DNA of 64,000 nucleotides from Cryomorphaceae bacterium. GTDB lineage: Bacteria > Bacteroidota > Bacteroidia > Flavobacteriales > ECT2AJA-044. The DNA lies in the NCBI GenBank assembly GCA_017798125.1, contig CP059070.1, positions 620,001-684,000 of the forward strand. The letters run 5' to 3'. The notes under the pieces are model-generated. The model worked only from the letters and a program-made list of their open reading frames with translations, did no database searches and was not told the origin of the DNA. The translations under genes and the position numbers were made by a program. Below, piece by piece: positions 36,889 to 46,415 of this stretch; position 1 is the first letter of the stretch, and every line of letters starts with the position of its first letter.

Positions 36889-37590
36889 TTAAGCTTTTGG
36901 GCGGACGGTTCGTTGTTCAATACGCTTCTCGTAGGAGGCTCCTTGGAAAATCCGCTGGACAAAAATTCCAGGGGTATGAATCTGATTGGGGTCGAGTTCT
37001 CCAGCAGGCACCAGTTCTTCCACCTCGGCTACGGTGATCTTTCCGGCCATGGCCATGGGTGGATTGAAGTTTCGGGCCGTGCCCTTGTAAATGAGGTTAC
37101 CCGCCTCGTCTCCTTTCCAGGCCTTGACAAAGGCAAATTCAGCGGTCAAGGCAGATTCGAGAATATGGGGTTTACCGTTGAAGATGCGCACTTCCTTGCC
37201 TTCACCCACTTCCGTTCCATATCCAGCAGGAGTAAAAAAGGCCGGAATTCCGGCGCCACCCGCGCGGCATCGTTCCGCGAGCGAACCCTGAGGGATCAAA
37301 TCCACTTCCAGTTCACCGCTGAGCATTTGCTGCTCAAAAAGTGCGTTCTCCCCTACGTAGGAGCTGATCATTTTTTTGATTTGCTTCTTCTGAAGCAAGA
37401 GACCCAGGCCAAAGTCGTCCACCCCCGCGTTGTTCGAGATGCACGTGAGGTCTGTGATTCCCGCATCGCGCAAAGCCGCAATGCAATTCTCGGGAATCCC
37501 GCAAAGGCCAAATCCACCGAGCATAAGGGTCATTCCGTCGTGAACCCCTTCGATGGCTTCCTGTGGGCCGGAGACTACTTTTCTAATCAT
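36889..37590 (-). CDS. scoA: 3-oxoacid CoA-transferase subunit A
   Basis: 233 residues; alpha subunit partner of Sco[18 protein letters not shown] is the CoA-binding glycine-rich N-terminus and [18 protein letters not shown] the second family motif. Its ATG overlaps the pbp1A stop by one base, tying this catabolic pair to a cell-wall operon. Confidence 0.95.
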   Translation of the reverse strand: MIRKVVSGPQEAIEGVHDGMTLMLGGFGLCGIPENCIAALRDAGITDLTCISNNAGVDDFGLGLLLQKKQIKKMISSYVGENALFEQQMLSGELEVDLIPQGSLAERCRAGGAGIPAFFTPAGYGTEVGEGKEVRIFNGKPHILESALTAEFAFVKAWKGDEAGNLIYKGTARNFNPPMAMAGKITVAEVEELVPAGELDPNQIHTPGIFVQRIFQGASYEKRIEQRTVRPKA

Positions 37591-39875
37591 TAAAACTCGA
37601 TTTCATCAAAGTTAACATTATTGGTCTTCTGCTGCTGGTCGTAGACATCGCAGTCCAGCTGAATCCCAACACCTGCCTCAGGAACGGGGAAGTCCTCTTT
37701 CGATACATCAAGACCCGCATCCTCATAACATTTCTTCATATACATCGCCCAAATGGGGAGGGCCATGGTCGCACCTTGCCCGTAGGCAATGCTCCGAAAG
37801 TGTGCTCCGCGGTCTTCTGCACCGACCCAAACCCCGGTCACAAGGTTAGGAACCATGCCCATAAACCAACCGTCGCTGTGGTTTTGTGTGGTCCCCGTCT
37901 TTCCCGCAATCGGGTTTTCAAAACCATAGGGGTAGCCGGTCACCACATCGTTGATATAGCTGTAATTCCCGTACTTAGTCCGCAAGCGAACCCCTGTTCC
38001 GTATTCAGTAACTCCTTGCAATAAATTCACGGAAGTGTAGGCGGTCTCAGCACTCATTACTTCACGAGTCATGGGATTAAACTCGGCCAGTACGACACCG
38101 TACTTGTCCTCAATGCGCAGGATAGCTGTGGGCTCTGTGTAAATTCCGCTGTTGGCAAAAGTTCCATAAGCACCGACCATTTCGTACAGACTCAAATCGG
38201 GTGTTCCCAAGCAGATGGCAGGTTGCTCAGGAATTTCTCCTTCAACCCCCAGGTTACGCGCCATCTCGATGACGGGCTTCGGTCCCACCTGCTTCATCAA
38301 ATAGGCGGTGACCGTATTCACGGATTCCGCCAATCCTTGCTTCAAGGAAAGTTCACCTCCGTATTCATCATCTGAATTCTTTGGTTGCCAATCCTTGAGC
38401 AAGCCCCATTCCTCTTTCTCAAAGCGCACCGGAACATTGGGCACCTTGTAGCAGGGACTGTACTTCTTCTGATCAATGGCGGTCACGTAAACGAAGGGCT
38501 TAAAGGTGGATCCCACCTGACGCTTACCCAACTTGACGTGGTCGTATTTGAAATGATCGTGATCAATCCCTCCAACCCAAGCTTTGATGAAGCCCGTTGT
38601 AGGATCCATACTCAACATCCCCATTTGGAGGAACCACTTGTAGTAGGCGATGGAGTCCATCGGCGTCATGACTGTATCGATGTTTCCCTCCCAAGAAAAC
38701 ACCCTCATTTCGCGGGGCGTATTGAACTGCAGCTCGATGCTGTCTGCGGGAAGCTCGTTCTTTCGGGCTATGCGGTACCGCTCTGAACGGCGCATCGCTT
38801 GACGCATCAAACGGTCAATATCCGCCGAGCTCAAGTCCTGGAAAGGTGCATTCGTCCTTCCTTCCCAGTGCTTATAGAACACGCGTTGGAGGTTGCTCAT
38901 GTGCGCGCGCATGGACTCCTCCGCATACTGCTGCATCCGCGAATCCAGTGTGGTGTAAATCTTTAGCCCGTCTGTGTACAGATTGTACGGCGTTCCATCG
39001 GGTTTGGGGTTTTTCTTGATCCAGTCGCGCATGAAGGCCCTCAAGTACTCTCGGAAATAGGGGGCCAATCCCGCATTGTGTCCAGCGCGTTGGTAGTCCA
39101 ACTCCAATGGAATGGCCATCAAGCTATCGGCCTCTTCACGCGACAAGAATTCATTGCGAACCATTTGGCCCAAAACCGTATTGCGCCGTTTTTCTACACG
39201 TTCAGGCCAACGTCGCGGATTGTAAAATGAGGAGTTTTGAAGCATCCCCACCAAGGTGGCCGACTCAATAACATCCAAGCTGTCTACTGAAGTGTTGAAG
39301 TAGATCTGCGCAGCCGATTCAATTCCGACGGCCAGATTGAGGAAGTCGTAGCGGTTCAAATACATGACCATGATTTCCTCCTTCGTGTACCTTCGCTCCA
39401 GCTCTACGGCGATGATCCACTCCTTAAATTTTTGAAAGACCCGCGTAAATTGACTGCTGGCTACATCCTCCGTAAAGAGCATCTTGGCCAACTGCTGTGT
39501 AATGGTACTCGCTCCTCCGGATTGACCCAACTTAGCAACAGCCCTTGCGAGCCCCCGAAAGTCAATTCCGCTGTGGCTGAGATAACGCTCATCCTCGGTG
39601 GCGATGAGTGCCTGAGGCAGATAAGGAGAAAGCTCTTCATAGCGAACATGGGTGCGGTTTTCCAAAAAGTACTTCCCAATGACCTCTCCGTCTGAAGAGA
39701 TGATTTCGCTCGCCAAGTAGTTCTTGGGGTTTTCCAACTCCTCGACCGTGGGCAATGGTCCAAACCACCCCCAACTGGTCATAAACATGATCAGGGTAAC
39801 CAAAACGATCGGCGAAATCGCCAAAATCCAGAACCATCTGAGAAGCTTGCGCCTACTCCCTTTTGACTCGGCCAT
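37590..39875 (-). CDS. Penicillin-binding protein 1A (bifunctional class A PBP)
   Basis: 761 residues. Short cytoplasmic tail, one membrane anchor ([19 protein letters not shown]), glycosyltransferase-51 domain ([15 protein letters not shown] with catalytic Glu, then [12 protein letters not shown]) and penicillin-binding transpeptidase domain with SxxK in GSTFKPF, SVN in ESVNTVTAY and KTGT in [14 protein letters not shown]. Polymerises and cross-links peptidoglycan in the periplasm. Four bases follow the gldH stop. Confidence 0.96.
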   Translation of the reverse strand: MAESKGSRRKLLRWFWILAISPIVLVTLIMFMTSWGWFGPLPTVEELENPKNYLASEIISSDGEVIGKYFLENRTHVRYEELSPYLPQALIATEDERYLSHSGIDFRGLARAVAKLGQSGGASTITQQLAKMLFTEDVASSQFTRVFQKFKEWIIAVELERRYTKEEIMVMYLNRYDFLNLAVGIESAAQIYFNTSVDSLDVIESATLVGMLQNSSFYNPRRWPERVEKRRNTVLGQMVRNEFLSREEADSLMAIPLELDYQRAGHNAGLAPYFREYLRAFMRDWIKKNPKPDGTPYNLYTDGLKIYTTLDSRMQQYAEESMRAHMSNLQRVFYKHWEGRTNAPFQDLSSADIDRLMRQAMRRSERYRIARKNELPADSIELQFNTPREMRVFSWEGNIDTVMTPMDSIAYYKWFLQMGMLSMDPTTGFIKAWVGGIDHDHFKYDHVKLGKRQVGSTFKPFVYVTAIDQKKYSPCYKVPNVPVRFEKEEWGLLKDWQPKNSDDEYGGELSLKQGLAESVNTVTAYLMKQVGPKPVIEMARNLGVEGEIPEQPAICLGTPDLSLYEMVGAYGTFANSGIYTEPTAILRIEDKYGVVLAEFNPMTREVMSAETAYTSVNLLQGVTEYGTGVRLRTKYGNYSYINDVVTGYPYGFENPIAGKTGTTQNHSDGWFMGMVPNLVTGVWVGAEDRGAHFRSIAYGQGATMALPIWAMYMKKCYEDAGLDVSKEDFPVPEAGVGIQLDCDVYDQQQKTNNVNFDEIEF

Positions 39876-39879
39876 ACAC

Positions 39880-40359
39880 TTAGGAATCTTCGTTATGCAA
39901 AGCTAACCTAAATCCAACGTCCTCAATGCCCACCAATTGTGTATCGCGCATCCCATGAGTGAAGCGAATTTCATAATTCCCGGGGCGGGGAAGGTCATTG
40001 TCTTTGAAGACGGGTAAACGAAACTCCTTAACCGCACCGGAACCTTTCCCCAGCAGCTTCCCATTGGGCGCGGCCATTCGGAAGTTGACCGTATCGAGAC
40101 GGCTAGACCCATCATCGAAACGCTGGTCGACAAAGATGTACAGGTTTTGATAGGGATAGCTGGTGTTAACGCGCAATGCCAAGTATCCGTCGAAGGTCGC
40201 TGCCCCTTGCTCCAGTTCTAGTGGAAAGGTCATGGTACTGTCTAAATGCCAGCCTTCTGTGCCTACGGCACGATAGCTCTCATACACCCGAGACCGATCA
40301 CATGAGCTCCCCCAGATCAGCACAGCGGTCAAAAAAAGAAAAAGCCTATTTCTTGCCAT
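39880..40359 (-). CDS. gldH: Gliding motility lipoprotein GldH
   Basis: 159 residues with lipoprotein signal peptide (FLFLTAVLIWGSSC). The body matches GldH: YESYRAVGTEGWHLDSTMTF near the N-terminus, LYIFVDQRF mid-protein, PRPGNYEIRFTHGMR near the C-terminus. GldH is required for gliding and linked to T9SS in Flavobacteria. Start at 40359 gives a standard signal peptide; the longer frame to 40431 runs into ricT. The ricT-gldH-pbp1A order is typical for the group. A dispersed hairpin (40259-40274) encodes YRAVGT. Confidence 0.92.
   Translation of the reverse strand: MARNRLFLFLTAVLIWGSSCDRSRVYESYRAVGTEGWHLDSTMTFPLELEQGAATFDGYLALRVNTSYPYQNLYIFVDQRFDDGSSRLDTVNFRMAAPNGKLLGKGSGAVKEFRLPVFKDNDLPRPGNYEIRFTHGMRDTQLVGIEDVGFRLALHNEDS
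40259..40274 (+). repeat. Dispersed mini-hairpin, copy GTGCC-TAC-GGCAC-GAT
   Basis: Perfect stem, same 16 bases as the intergenic copy at 24092-24107. Antisense in gldH. Confidence 0.6.
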
Positions 40360-41509
40360 TTTCGGCCCGATTTGCGGGTTTTTTACGTCTTTTCTTGCGC
40401 TTATTACGCGATTGAGGCCCTTTTTTGTCAAAACGACTCACGTCTTCTTGACCCACCACATTCTCGAAATCGAGTCTCTTAGCTTCCTCTTTTTCTTCGC
40501 AGAAGTCTTCCAAACAGCTCGGATTCTTTCCCGACTTGTTCAAGCCGATGATGTCGTGTACCGAACGGCGGTCCAACTCAACAAAAGCGCTGAACTCTCC
40601 GGTATAACAGTACCACATTTTCCCTTTGAAAATGTCCATTTTGACAAAGCGCGCTTCCCCTTTCTCGGTCTTGAGGCGTACCCCGGTATCCGGAAAACCC
40701 TTGATTTCTTCGAGGTAGGCGTCCAGCTCGTAGTTCAAGCAGCACTTGAGTTTTCCGCACTGGCCAGCAAGCTTTTGGGGATTCAAGGCCAATTGTTGGT
40801 AGCGTGCCGCTGCGGTATTAACAGACCGGAAATCCGTCAGCCACGTGGTGCAGCACAATTCCCGTCCACAGGAGCCTATTCCACCCAATCGGGCCGCTTC
40901 TTGTCGTGCTCCAATCTGGCGCATCTCAATGCGTACGCTGAATTCGCGGGCTAAATCTTTAATGAGCTGTCGAAAATCGACGCGGCCATCGGCGGTGTAG
41001 TAAAACGTGGCCTTGGCATTATCGCCTTGAAATTCAACGTCCGATATTTTCATATCGAGCCGTAGGCTCTTGGCAATCTCCCGAGCCTTAAACATGGTGG
41101 GCACTTCGCGCTCCTGGGCGCGGCGCCATTTATCTATATCAGACTGAGCGGCCTTGCGGTAAACTTTGCGGATTTCGTGAGACTCGTGATCGATCTTGCG
41201 CTTGCGCATTTGGAGTCGGACCAACTCTCCCGTGAGAGAGACATTCCCGATATCATGGCCCGGACTGCTTTCCACCGCTATGACATCCCCCATTTGCAAG
41301 GGCAAATCATTGACGTTTCGGAAGTAGTCCTTTCGGCCGTTCTTGAAGCGCACTTCAACACAATCAAAGCGCTTTTGCTGCGCCGGCGCTTCCATATTCG
41401 CCAGCCAATCGTATACCGACAGCTTGGTGCACCCACCAGAACTGCACGTTCCGTTATTTTTACATCCCGCAGGAAGCCCACCCCCAGTCGAACAACTTCT
41501 ACATCCCAT
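40346..41509 (-). CDS. ricT: PSP1 domain protein, RicT-like
   Basis: 387 residues. PSP1 domain with CGRELCC and CGKLKCCLNYEL, cysteine motifs that bind an iron-sulfur cluster in the RicAFT complex governing mRNA maturation in Bacillus. The N-terminus is an extra Cys-rich segment (CRSCSTGGGLPAGCKNNGTC). The C-terminus is strongly basic (KKGPQSRNKRKKRRKK), suited to nucleic acid binding. Start at 41509 chosen because the Cys-rich segment begins there; the frame extends to 41611 without family residues. Overlaps gldH by 14 bases. Hairpin copy at 41054-41069 encodes SLRLD. Confidence 0.88.
   Translation of the reverse strand: MGCRSCSTGGGLPAGCKNNGTCSSGGCTKLSVYDWLANMEAPAQQKRFDCVEVRFKNGRKDYFRNVNDLPLQMGDVIAVESSPGHDIGNVSLTGELVRLQMRKRKIDHESHEIRKVYRKAAQSDIDKWRRAQEREVPTMFKAREIAKSLRLDMKISDVEFQGDNAKATFYYTADGRVDFRQLIKDLAREFSVRIEMRQIGARQEAARLGGIGSCGRELCCTTWLTDFRSVNTAAARYQQLALNPQKLAGQCGKLKCCLNYELDAYLEEIKGFPDTGVRLKTEKGEARFVKMDIFKGKMWYCYTGEFSAFVELDRRSVHDIIGLNKSGKNPSCLEDFCEEKEEAKRLDFENVVGQEDVSRFDKKGPQSRNKRKKRRKKPANRAENGKK
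41054..41069 (-). repeat. Dispersed mini-hairpin, copy GAGCC-TAC-GGCTC-GAT
   Basis: Perfect stem, sense orientation in ricT, read in frame as SLRLD. Confidence 0.55.
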
Positions 41510-41583
41510 GGTGATCTCCTTCGTTTGAAGGATAAAGCTAGCGTTTCGTCGAATCTTGACCAAACTGCTTATCTTGAGGTAGC

Positions 41584-42153
41584 ATGAAACGAATGCTCCT
41601 CCTCTCCGCAATGGCCTTGGCTTTGATGAGTTCCGCTCAAGAACTCGAAAGTGTCCGATTCGCCTATTCGGCTCCCTACGCGATCCATGTCGGAACGCGT
41701 GTTTCCACCTTACACCGTTTGCACCGCGAAATCCAGACCAATGACCAGGGGCGCAGCTTCCAACGGGACTTCTTGGTGAGTCCGCAACTCGGATACAGCT
41801 GGCAACCGCAGGTTCAGCAGGTGTTGTACCTCGGGATCGAAGCCGACTACCGCCTGGGAAAGACGGATAAGCGCAGTTATTGGATGGGAGGTCTGGGATG
41901 GAATTTTGCCACGACCTTCACCAGGGAAGGAGGCGAAGTCAATATTGGAACGGGCGAACTCGAGTATCAAACGACCAATGCCTTTTCTGCGATTCCCTAC
42001 ACCGCCATTGAATGGGGCTTTCACCCTAAAAATCGAGTGGGCTGGCACTTGCGCGGCTGGTACGGTCAACAACTCAATTTTAGCAGTCGCAATGAATCCT
42101 GGTTTGGATTGGAATTTGGATTGTCCTGGAAACTCGAAAAGAACGAAGAATGA
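41584..42153 (+). CDS. Secreted beta-rich protein, probable outer-membrane barrel, unknown function
   Basis: 189 residues. Signal peptide MKRMLLLSAMALALMSSAQ, then alternating hydrophobic/polar strands (QVLYLGIEADYRLG, YWMGGLGWNFATTF, WFGLEFGLSWKLE) as in small outer-membrane barrels. No family recognised. Overlaps the amine oxidase gene by 4 bases, so they are coupled. Divergent from ricT with a 74-base gap. Confidence 0.7.
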   Translation: MKRMLLLSAMALALMSSAQELESVRFAYSAPYAIHVGTRVSTLHRLHREIQTNDQGRSFQRDFLVSPQLGYSWQPQVQQVLYLGIEADYRLGKTDKRSYWMGGLGWNFATTFTREGGEVNIGTGELEYQTTNAFSAIPYTAIEWGFHPKNRVGWHLRGWYGQQLNFSSRNESWFGLEFGLSWKLEKNEE

Positions 42154-43352
42154 CAAGAGAAGAGTTTTTGAAGAAAATGGGGCTGATCAGCCTCGCCGCA
42201 CCGATACTTCCTTCTTGGCTGATGAGCTGCACGGGCAGTTCTTTGGAAGTATCTCCTTTCCAAACCGCCTTTAATGGGAAGGTCCTGATTGTCGGGGCCG
42301 GAGCCGCAGGGATGACCGCTGCTTATTTGCTGCAACGGGCCGGGGTGGAGTATGAGCTCATTGAGGCTTCGGGCCGATTCGGAGGCCGTTTAAAGCGAGA
42401 CACGAGCTTGGCCGATTTCCCTATTGACCTCGGCGCAGAGTGGATTCACACTTCGCCAACGGTGCTGTCTGATATTCTACAAGATGGAGATGCTGGGGGG
42501 TCCATCGAGTACATCACCTACAATCCTCAGACCATTCAGCTGTACAAAGACGGAGAAATCAAGGACCGCAATTTCGCCAGCAATTTCTACAGCGAGTGGA
42601 AATTCAAAAGAACCACCTGGTACGGGTTTTTTGAGCGCTACATGATTCCTCTGATCGAGGCCAAAACGGTGTTCAACGCCCCGGTGGCCAAAATCGATCA
42701 AAGTGGCGGTTCCGTGGTGATCACCGACGATAATGGCCAGACCTACACCGGAGACAAAGCCCTTGTGACCATTCCCATCAAAGTGCTACAAGACGCTCCA
42801 CCGACCTTTATACCCGCCATGCCCACAGCAACTCGAGATGCCATCGACAGTATTTTCATGGGCGATGGCCTCAAGGTCTTCATTGAATTCCAAGAGCGAT
42901 TTTATCCGGATTTACTCATGGTTGGAAGTGTCTGGGAAGCCCTCTCCAATGACGAAAAGGTCTATTACGACGCGGCCTTTAGAAAAAACTCCAACCGGAA
43001 TATTCTGGGTCTCTTTTCTGTCAATGAACCGGCGGGAGCCTTCACCCAGCTCGGATCGGACCAAGCCATTATTGACGCCGTGCTGGCCGAACTCGACGAG
43101 ATGTTCGACGGCCAGGCCAGTGAGCACTACCTCAACCACGTCATTCAAAACTGGTCGGCTGAGCCCTACATTCGAGGCGCGTACAGCTATGGGTACGACA
43201 ACAACTTCAACGACACCATAGACGCCCTGGCCGCGCCCATTGGCGACCACATCTACCTCGCCGGCGAAGCCGTCAACAAAGACAATTCCTCTACAGCGCA
43301 TGGTGCCGCAGAATCCGCTTATGATCAGCTCGAACGCATGCTGAACGGATAA
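42150..43352 (+). CDS. FAD-dependent amine oxidase family protein
   Basis: 400 residues. An N-terminal hydrophobic segment ending in PSWLMSC suggests a lipoprotein or exported protein; a twin-arginine motif is not seen, which is unusual for a protein needing cofactor before export. The FAD-binding Rossmann motif VGAGAAGMTAAYLL, EASGRFGGR and the C-terminal FAD motif YLAGEAV with GAAESA place it in the flavin amine oxidase/MAO superfamily. Substrate unknown. Confidence 0.88.
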   Translation: MTREEFLKKMGLISLAAPILPSWLMSCTGSSLEVSPFQTAFNGKVLIVGAGAAGMTAAYLLQRAGVEYELIEASGRFGGRLKRDTSLADFPIDLGAEWIHTSPTVLSDILQDGDAGGSIEYITYNPQTIQLYKDGEIKDRNFASNFYSEWKFKRTTWYGFFERYMIPLIEAKTVFNAPVAKIDQSGGSVVITDDNGQTYTGDKALVTIPIKVLQDAPPTFIPAMPTATRDAIDSIFMGDGLKVFIEFQERFYPDLLMVGSVWEALSNDEKVYYDAAFRKNSNRNILGLFSVNEPAGAFTQLGSDQAIIDAVLAELDEMFDGQASEHYLNHVIQNWSAEPYIRGAYSYGYDNNFNDTIDALAAPIGDHIYLAGEAVNKDNSSTAHGAAESAYDQLERMLNG

Positions 43353-43372
43353 GAAGGACTTATCTTTGGCCC

Positions 43373-43864
43373 ATGACCTGGCCCCTTCATACGGAACGAT
43401 GTCAGCTGCGCCCCATGACCCTGGCCGATCGCGAGGAAGTTTTTGCCTATCGCGGTGACCGGGAAACCAATCGCTATCAGGGGTGGATTCCCGACACATT
43501 GGAAGATGTGGATACTTGGATAGGCAAGCGCCCTCCCGAAATCAACACTCCGGGGACTTGGTTTCAGCTGGTCATTGAGCTCAACGGAGAGATCATTGGG
43601 GACATCGGCATGAACTTTCCCGAAGGCGCAGAGACGAACATCACCTTAGGCTGCACCTTAGCGAAAGCCCATCAAGGTAAAGGCCTGGCCAAAGAATGTT
43701 TGTTGCACGTCATGGCTTTTGCCCAACAGGAGCTCCAAAAATCCAGAGCCACCGCCTGGATTCTGCCGGCCAACCACCCGTCCATTCGCCTCTTCGAAGG
43801 TCTAGGATTCGAATTGGAGGAAGAAGGTGAACTCTTGAAGTATTTTCGCAAATTGCCGGTATGA
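43373..43864 (+). CDS. GNAT family N-acetyltransferase (RimJ/RimL-like)
   Basis: 163 residues, cytoplasmic. N-terminal TERCQLRPMTLADREEVF, acetyl-CoA-binding LAKAHQGKGLAKECL and C-terminal NHPSIRLFEGLGFELEEEG are typical of the RimJ/RimL branch that acetylates amino groups of proteins or small molecules. Its stop overlaps the start of the next gene by 4 bases. Confidence 0.9.
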   Translation: MTWPLHTERCQLRPMTLADREEVFAYRGDRETNRYQGWIPDTLEDVDTWIGKRPPEINTPGTWFQLVIELNGEIIGDIGMNFPEGAETNITLGCTLAKAHQGKGLAKECLLHVMAFAQQELQKSRATAWILPANHPSIRLFEGLGFELEEEGELLKYFRKLPV

Positions 43865-45300
43865 CTTCGGCCGCTCGTCCGCGTATTTTTGAGTACCTCG
43901 TGTTGACCGCTATATTGGTTCCCCTTTTCTGGTTGAACCTCAACGGAACGCACGATTGGGGTGGTGACTTTGCCCAATACATCGCGCAGAGTATGGACCT
44001 CTCAGGTGCGTCGTCCAACTACCTCTACAATCCTGACTATCCGCAATTGGCACCGCCCACCTATCCTATCGGTTTTCCCCTTTTGCTCAAACCCATTAGC
44101 TCCATCTGGGGAAACAACATGTGGGCCTACCAGTACTTCATGACCGCCCTACTGCTGGGCCTTGGGCTACTCACCTACCGGCTTCTTCGACCCCATTTCA
44201 CCTGGGCTGAATCCGGGCTAGGAGTTCTGCTTTTTCTCTACAACCCAGTAACCATTCGGTTCAAGGATGAGGTACTGTCCGATATTCCCTTTGCCTTGTT
44301 CAGCCTCACAGCCCTACTCTTATACCTCCGACTCAAGCGGGCTCTGTCCGAAGGGAATCGGCCACTTTTGGGCCTGTGGGTAAGCCTTTTCTTGGCCATC
44401 GCCGTCTTGCACCGCAACATCGGTTTTGTTTTTCTGCTGGCCATGCTCCTCGACCTGGGCCGAAATCATCTTCGCACCTCCGGATTGCTTTTAGGCGCAA
44501 CCCTGGGGTTTTATCTGCTCTTTGATCAGGTCCTTTTCCCCGCCGCAACAGAGCTGAATCAACATTTCCTAAGCCTATTCCTCTCCAGTGGATTTCGGGA
44601 GACCTTGAACACGACTTCCGAATACTACATCACCATCTACCAAGATTTCTTTACTCCCGAAGGGGTGGAACTGGACTTCTTCCCATTGATGACCCGGGCC
44701 TTCGCGATCGCCTTCTTCTTTGTTGGCCTCCTTTGGCGATTCATGGATCGTCCCGGAGTCTTGGAATGGAGCACCATTGGATATGTCCTCGTGGTCTTAC
44801 TCTTTCCAAACACGACTCAAGGCTTCCGCTACCTCTTACCAATTTTCCCGCTGGTGCTGTACTACATCTTAACCGGTTTTAGGGCCATCCGCCTGCCAAA
44901 GCCCGTGGATCCACGCCGCGCCGCATTGGTCGCCTTGCTCTTGGCTGGATTTCCCTATCAAAACTACTTGAAGCATGCCCTACGGGCCGATGAAAACCAT
45001 CTAGGACCCCAATCGACTGCCGCTCGACAGCTCTTCCGTTACGTCCGGGAAAACACCCCCGAAGACGCCGTCTTCGCCTTCTCCAAACCCCGTGTTCTGG
45101 GTCTCTACGCCAACCGGACGAGCATGGCCCAGCATCCGGAGAAAAACTGGTCCAGCGAGTTTGATTACCTAGTCCTGGCTCCAGAATTACCCGATCCCGC
45201 CAGTGAACGATACGTTCAGGCTCATCGCGAAGACTTGGTCTTGGTCTTTGAAAACGCCCGCTTTCAGGTTTACGCTTCCGATTCGGCCGCTTTGCGGTGA
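43861..45300 (+). CDS. Polytopic membrane protein, GT-C glycosyltransferase-like
   Basis: 479 residues with about ten membrane segments and a soluble C-terminal part. The first loop has GTHDWGGDFAQYIAQ, resembling the DxD-type acidic motif after the first helix in GT-C (PMT/ArnT-like) enzymes. No named family can be assigned. The 3' end overlaps the convergent holB gene by 31 bases. Codons for HALRAD carry a hairpin-family copy at 44976-44991. Confidence 0.65.
   Translation: MTSAARPRIFEYLVLTAILVPLFWLNLNGTHDWGGDFAQYIAQSMDLSGASSNYLYNPDYPQLAPPTYPIGFPLLLKPISSIWGNNMWAYQYFMTALLLGLGLLTYRLLRPHFTWAESGLGVLLFLYNPVTIRFKDEVLSDIPFALFSLTALLLYLRLKRALSEGNRPLLGLWVSLFLAIAVLHRNIGFVFLLAMLLDLGRNHLRTSGLLLGATLGFYLLFDQVLFPAATELNQHFLSLFLSSGFRETLNTTSEYYITIYQDFFTPEGVELDFFPLMTRAFAIAFFFVGLLWRFMDRPGVLEWSTIGYVLVVLLFPNTTQGFRYLLPIFPLVLYYILTGFRAIRLPKPVDPRRAALVALLLAGFPYQNYLKHALRADENHLGPQSTAARQLFRYVRENTPEDAVFAFSKPRVLGLYANRTSMAQHPEKNWSSEFDYLVLAPELPDPASERYVQAHREDLVLVFENARFQVYASDSAALR
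44976..44991 (+). repeat. Hairpin-family copy with 4-bp stem, (T)GCCC-TAC-GGGC(C)-GAT
   Basis: Outer pair mismatched, inner four intact, GATG follows. Read in frame as ALRAD, as in the subtilase copy. Confidence 0.5.
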
Positions 45301-46340
45301 AGAAGGGAGTTGAGCTTGATGCCCAAGTCGAGCAGGACAATCTTGGCGTTGGCATTGCGCTCGATGTGGTATTCCGCTTTGTTGAGCTCCTCCAAAATTT
45401 CAGCGATGTTGCCCCCGTGTACAAAGCCGGCAAATTTCTCGAGTTGAAATCCGGGTTGCTGCAGCTCCTCGCGTTGAAGTCGCGATAGATCGTAATTCAG
45501 CATAAGGGCATCGCGCAGTACACGTGAAGTGTAGCTCAAAAATTGCTTGAGACGTTCTCGGCCCCAACCGGCCATTCCATCAACCCAGAGCACAAGATCA
45601 CCGGTCTTTTGATGCGCCAAATAGGCCTTTCGGATGAAGTCGACGAATGCCGCGCCGTTTTGAGCGAGGAGTTCGTCATCGTGCCGTAAGGCACTGCGCT
45701 GTTCGGCTTCGCTGAGCAGTTTGAGGCGGACGGCTTGTGTTCGAGATCGTATGGTACCAAGCAGGGCCTCTTCATCTTCCGTCGCCATAATGAAGACGGT
45801 TTTTTGTGGAGGCTCTTCGATGACTTTGAGGAGCTTGTTTGCAGCGCTCAGATTCATGCGTTCCGGCATCCAAATCACCATGATTTTGAACTCGCTCTCA
45901 TAGGGTTTGAGTTGGAGTCGCTTCAAGATGTGTCCCGCCTCTTCGACATTGATCAGTCCTTGTTTGTTCTCAATGCCTAAACGGGATAGCCAGTCAAACA
46001 AAGAACCGTAGGGTTCTTCGCGGACAAAGCTTCGCCAATCTTCCAAGAAATCGGAAGACACGGGCTTTTTCACCTTTGCAGTGGCTGCAAAGGGAAAGGA
46101 AAAATGAAGGTCCGGATGTTCCAATCGCGCGTATTTCTTGCAGCTGGGACATTCCCCACAGCTGTCCGCAGCACCGCGATTGGTGCAGCTCAAGTATTGA
46201 GCGTAGGCAATAGCCAAGGGCAGCTTTCCGGTACCCGAAGGTCCGGTGAAGAGTTGTGCATGGGCTACACGACCGTCCTGAACGGACTTGATGAGCCTTG
46301 CTTTGATCTCTTCTTGGCCAATGACTTCTGAGAATAACAC
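45270..46340 (-). CDS. holB: DNA polymerase III subunit delta' (clamp-loader)
   Basis: 356 residues. AAA+ fold with Walker A-like GPSGTGKLPLA, a four-Cys zinc module (CTNRGAADSCGECPSC) and the sensor region GTIRSRTQ, where the clamp-loader SRC motif reads SRT. Loads the sliding clamp. The C-terminal third is diverged, as usual in Bacteroidota. Hairpin copy at 45678-45694 encodes ALRHD. Confidence 0.93.
   Translation of the reverse strand: MLFSEVIGQEEIKARLIKSVQDGRVAHAQLFTGPSGTGKLPLAIAYAQYLSCTNRGAADSCGECPSCKKYARLEHPDLHFSFPFAATAKVKKPVSSDFLEDWRSFVREEPYGSLFDWLSRLGIENKQGLINVEEAGHILKRLQLKPYESEFKIMVIWMPERMNLSAANKLLKVIEEPPQKTVFIMATEDEEALLGTIRSRTQAVRLKLLSEAEQRSALRHDDELLAQNGAAFVDFIRKAYLAHQKTGDLVLWVDGMAGWGRERLKQFLSYTSRVLRDALMLNYDLSRLQREELQQPGFQLEKFAGFVHGGNIAEILEELNKAEYHIERNANAKIVLLDLGIKLNSLLHRKAAESEA
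45678..45694 (-). repeat. Dispersed mini-hairpin, copy GTGCC-TTAC-GGCAC-GAT
   Basis: Perfect stem, four-base loop TTAC, sense orientation in holB, read as ALRHD in the variable linker after the sensor region. Confidence 0.6.
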
Positions 46341-46391
46341 GTAGCGAAATTAAGGATTACATCCACTTTACACCGGATTCCAAGAGAATCT

Positions 46392-46399
46392 TAATTTTG
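46392..46399 (+). promoter_or_regulatory. Candidate -7 element of pgk
   Basis: TAATTTTG, exact TAnnTTTG match 16 bases before the pgk start, in the divergent gap with holB. No well-spaced TTG. Confidence 0.4.
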
Positions 46400-46415
46400 A
46401 GCAAAATTTCGCCCT

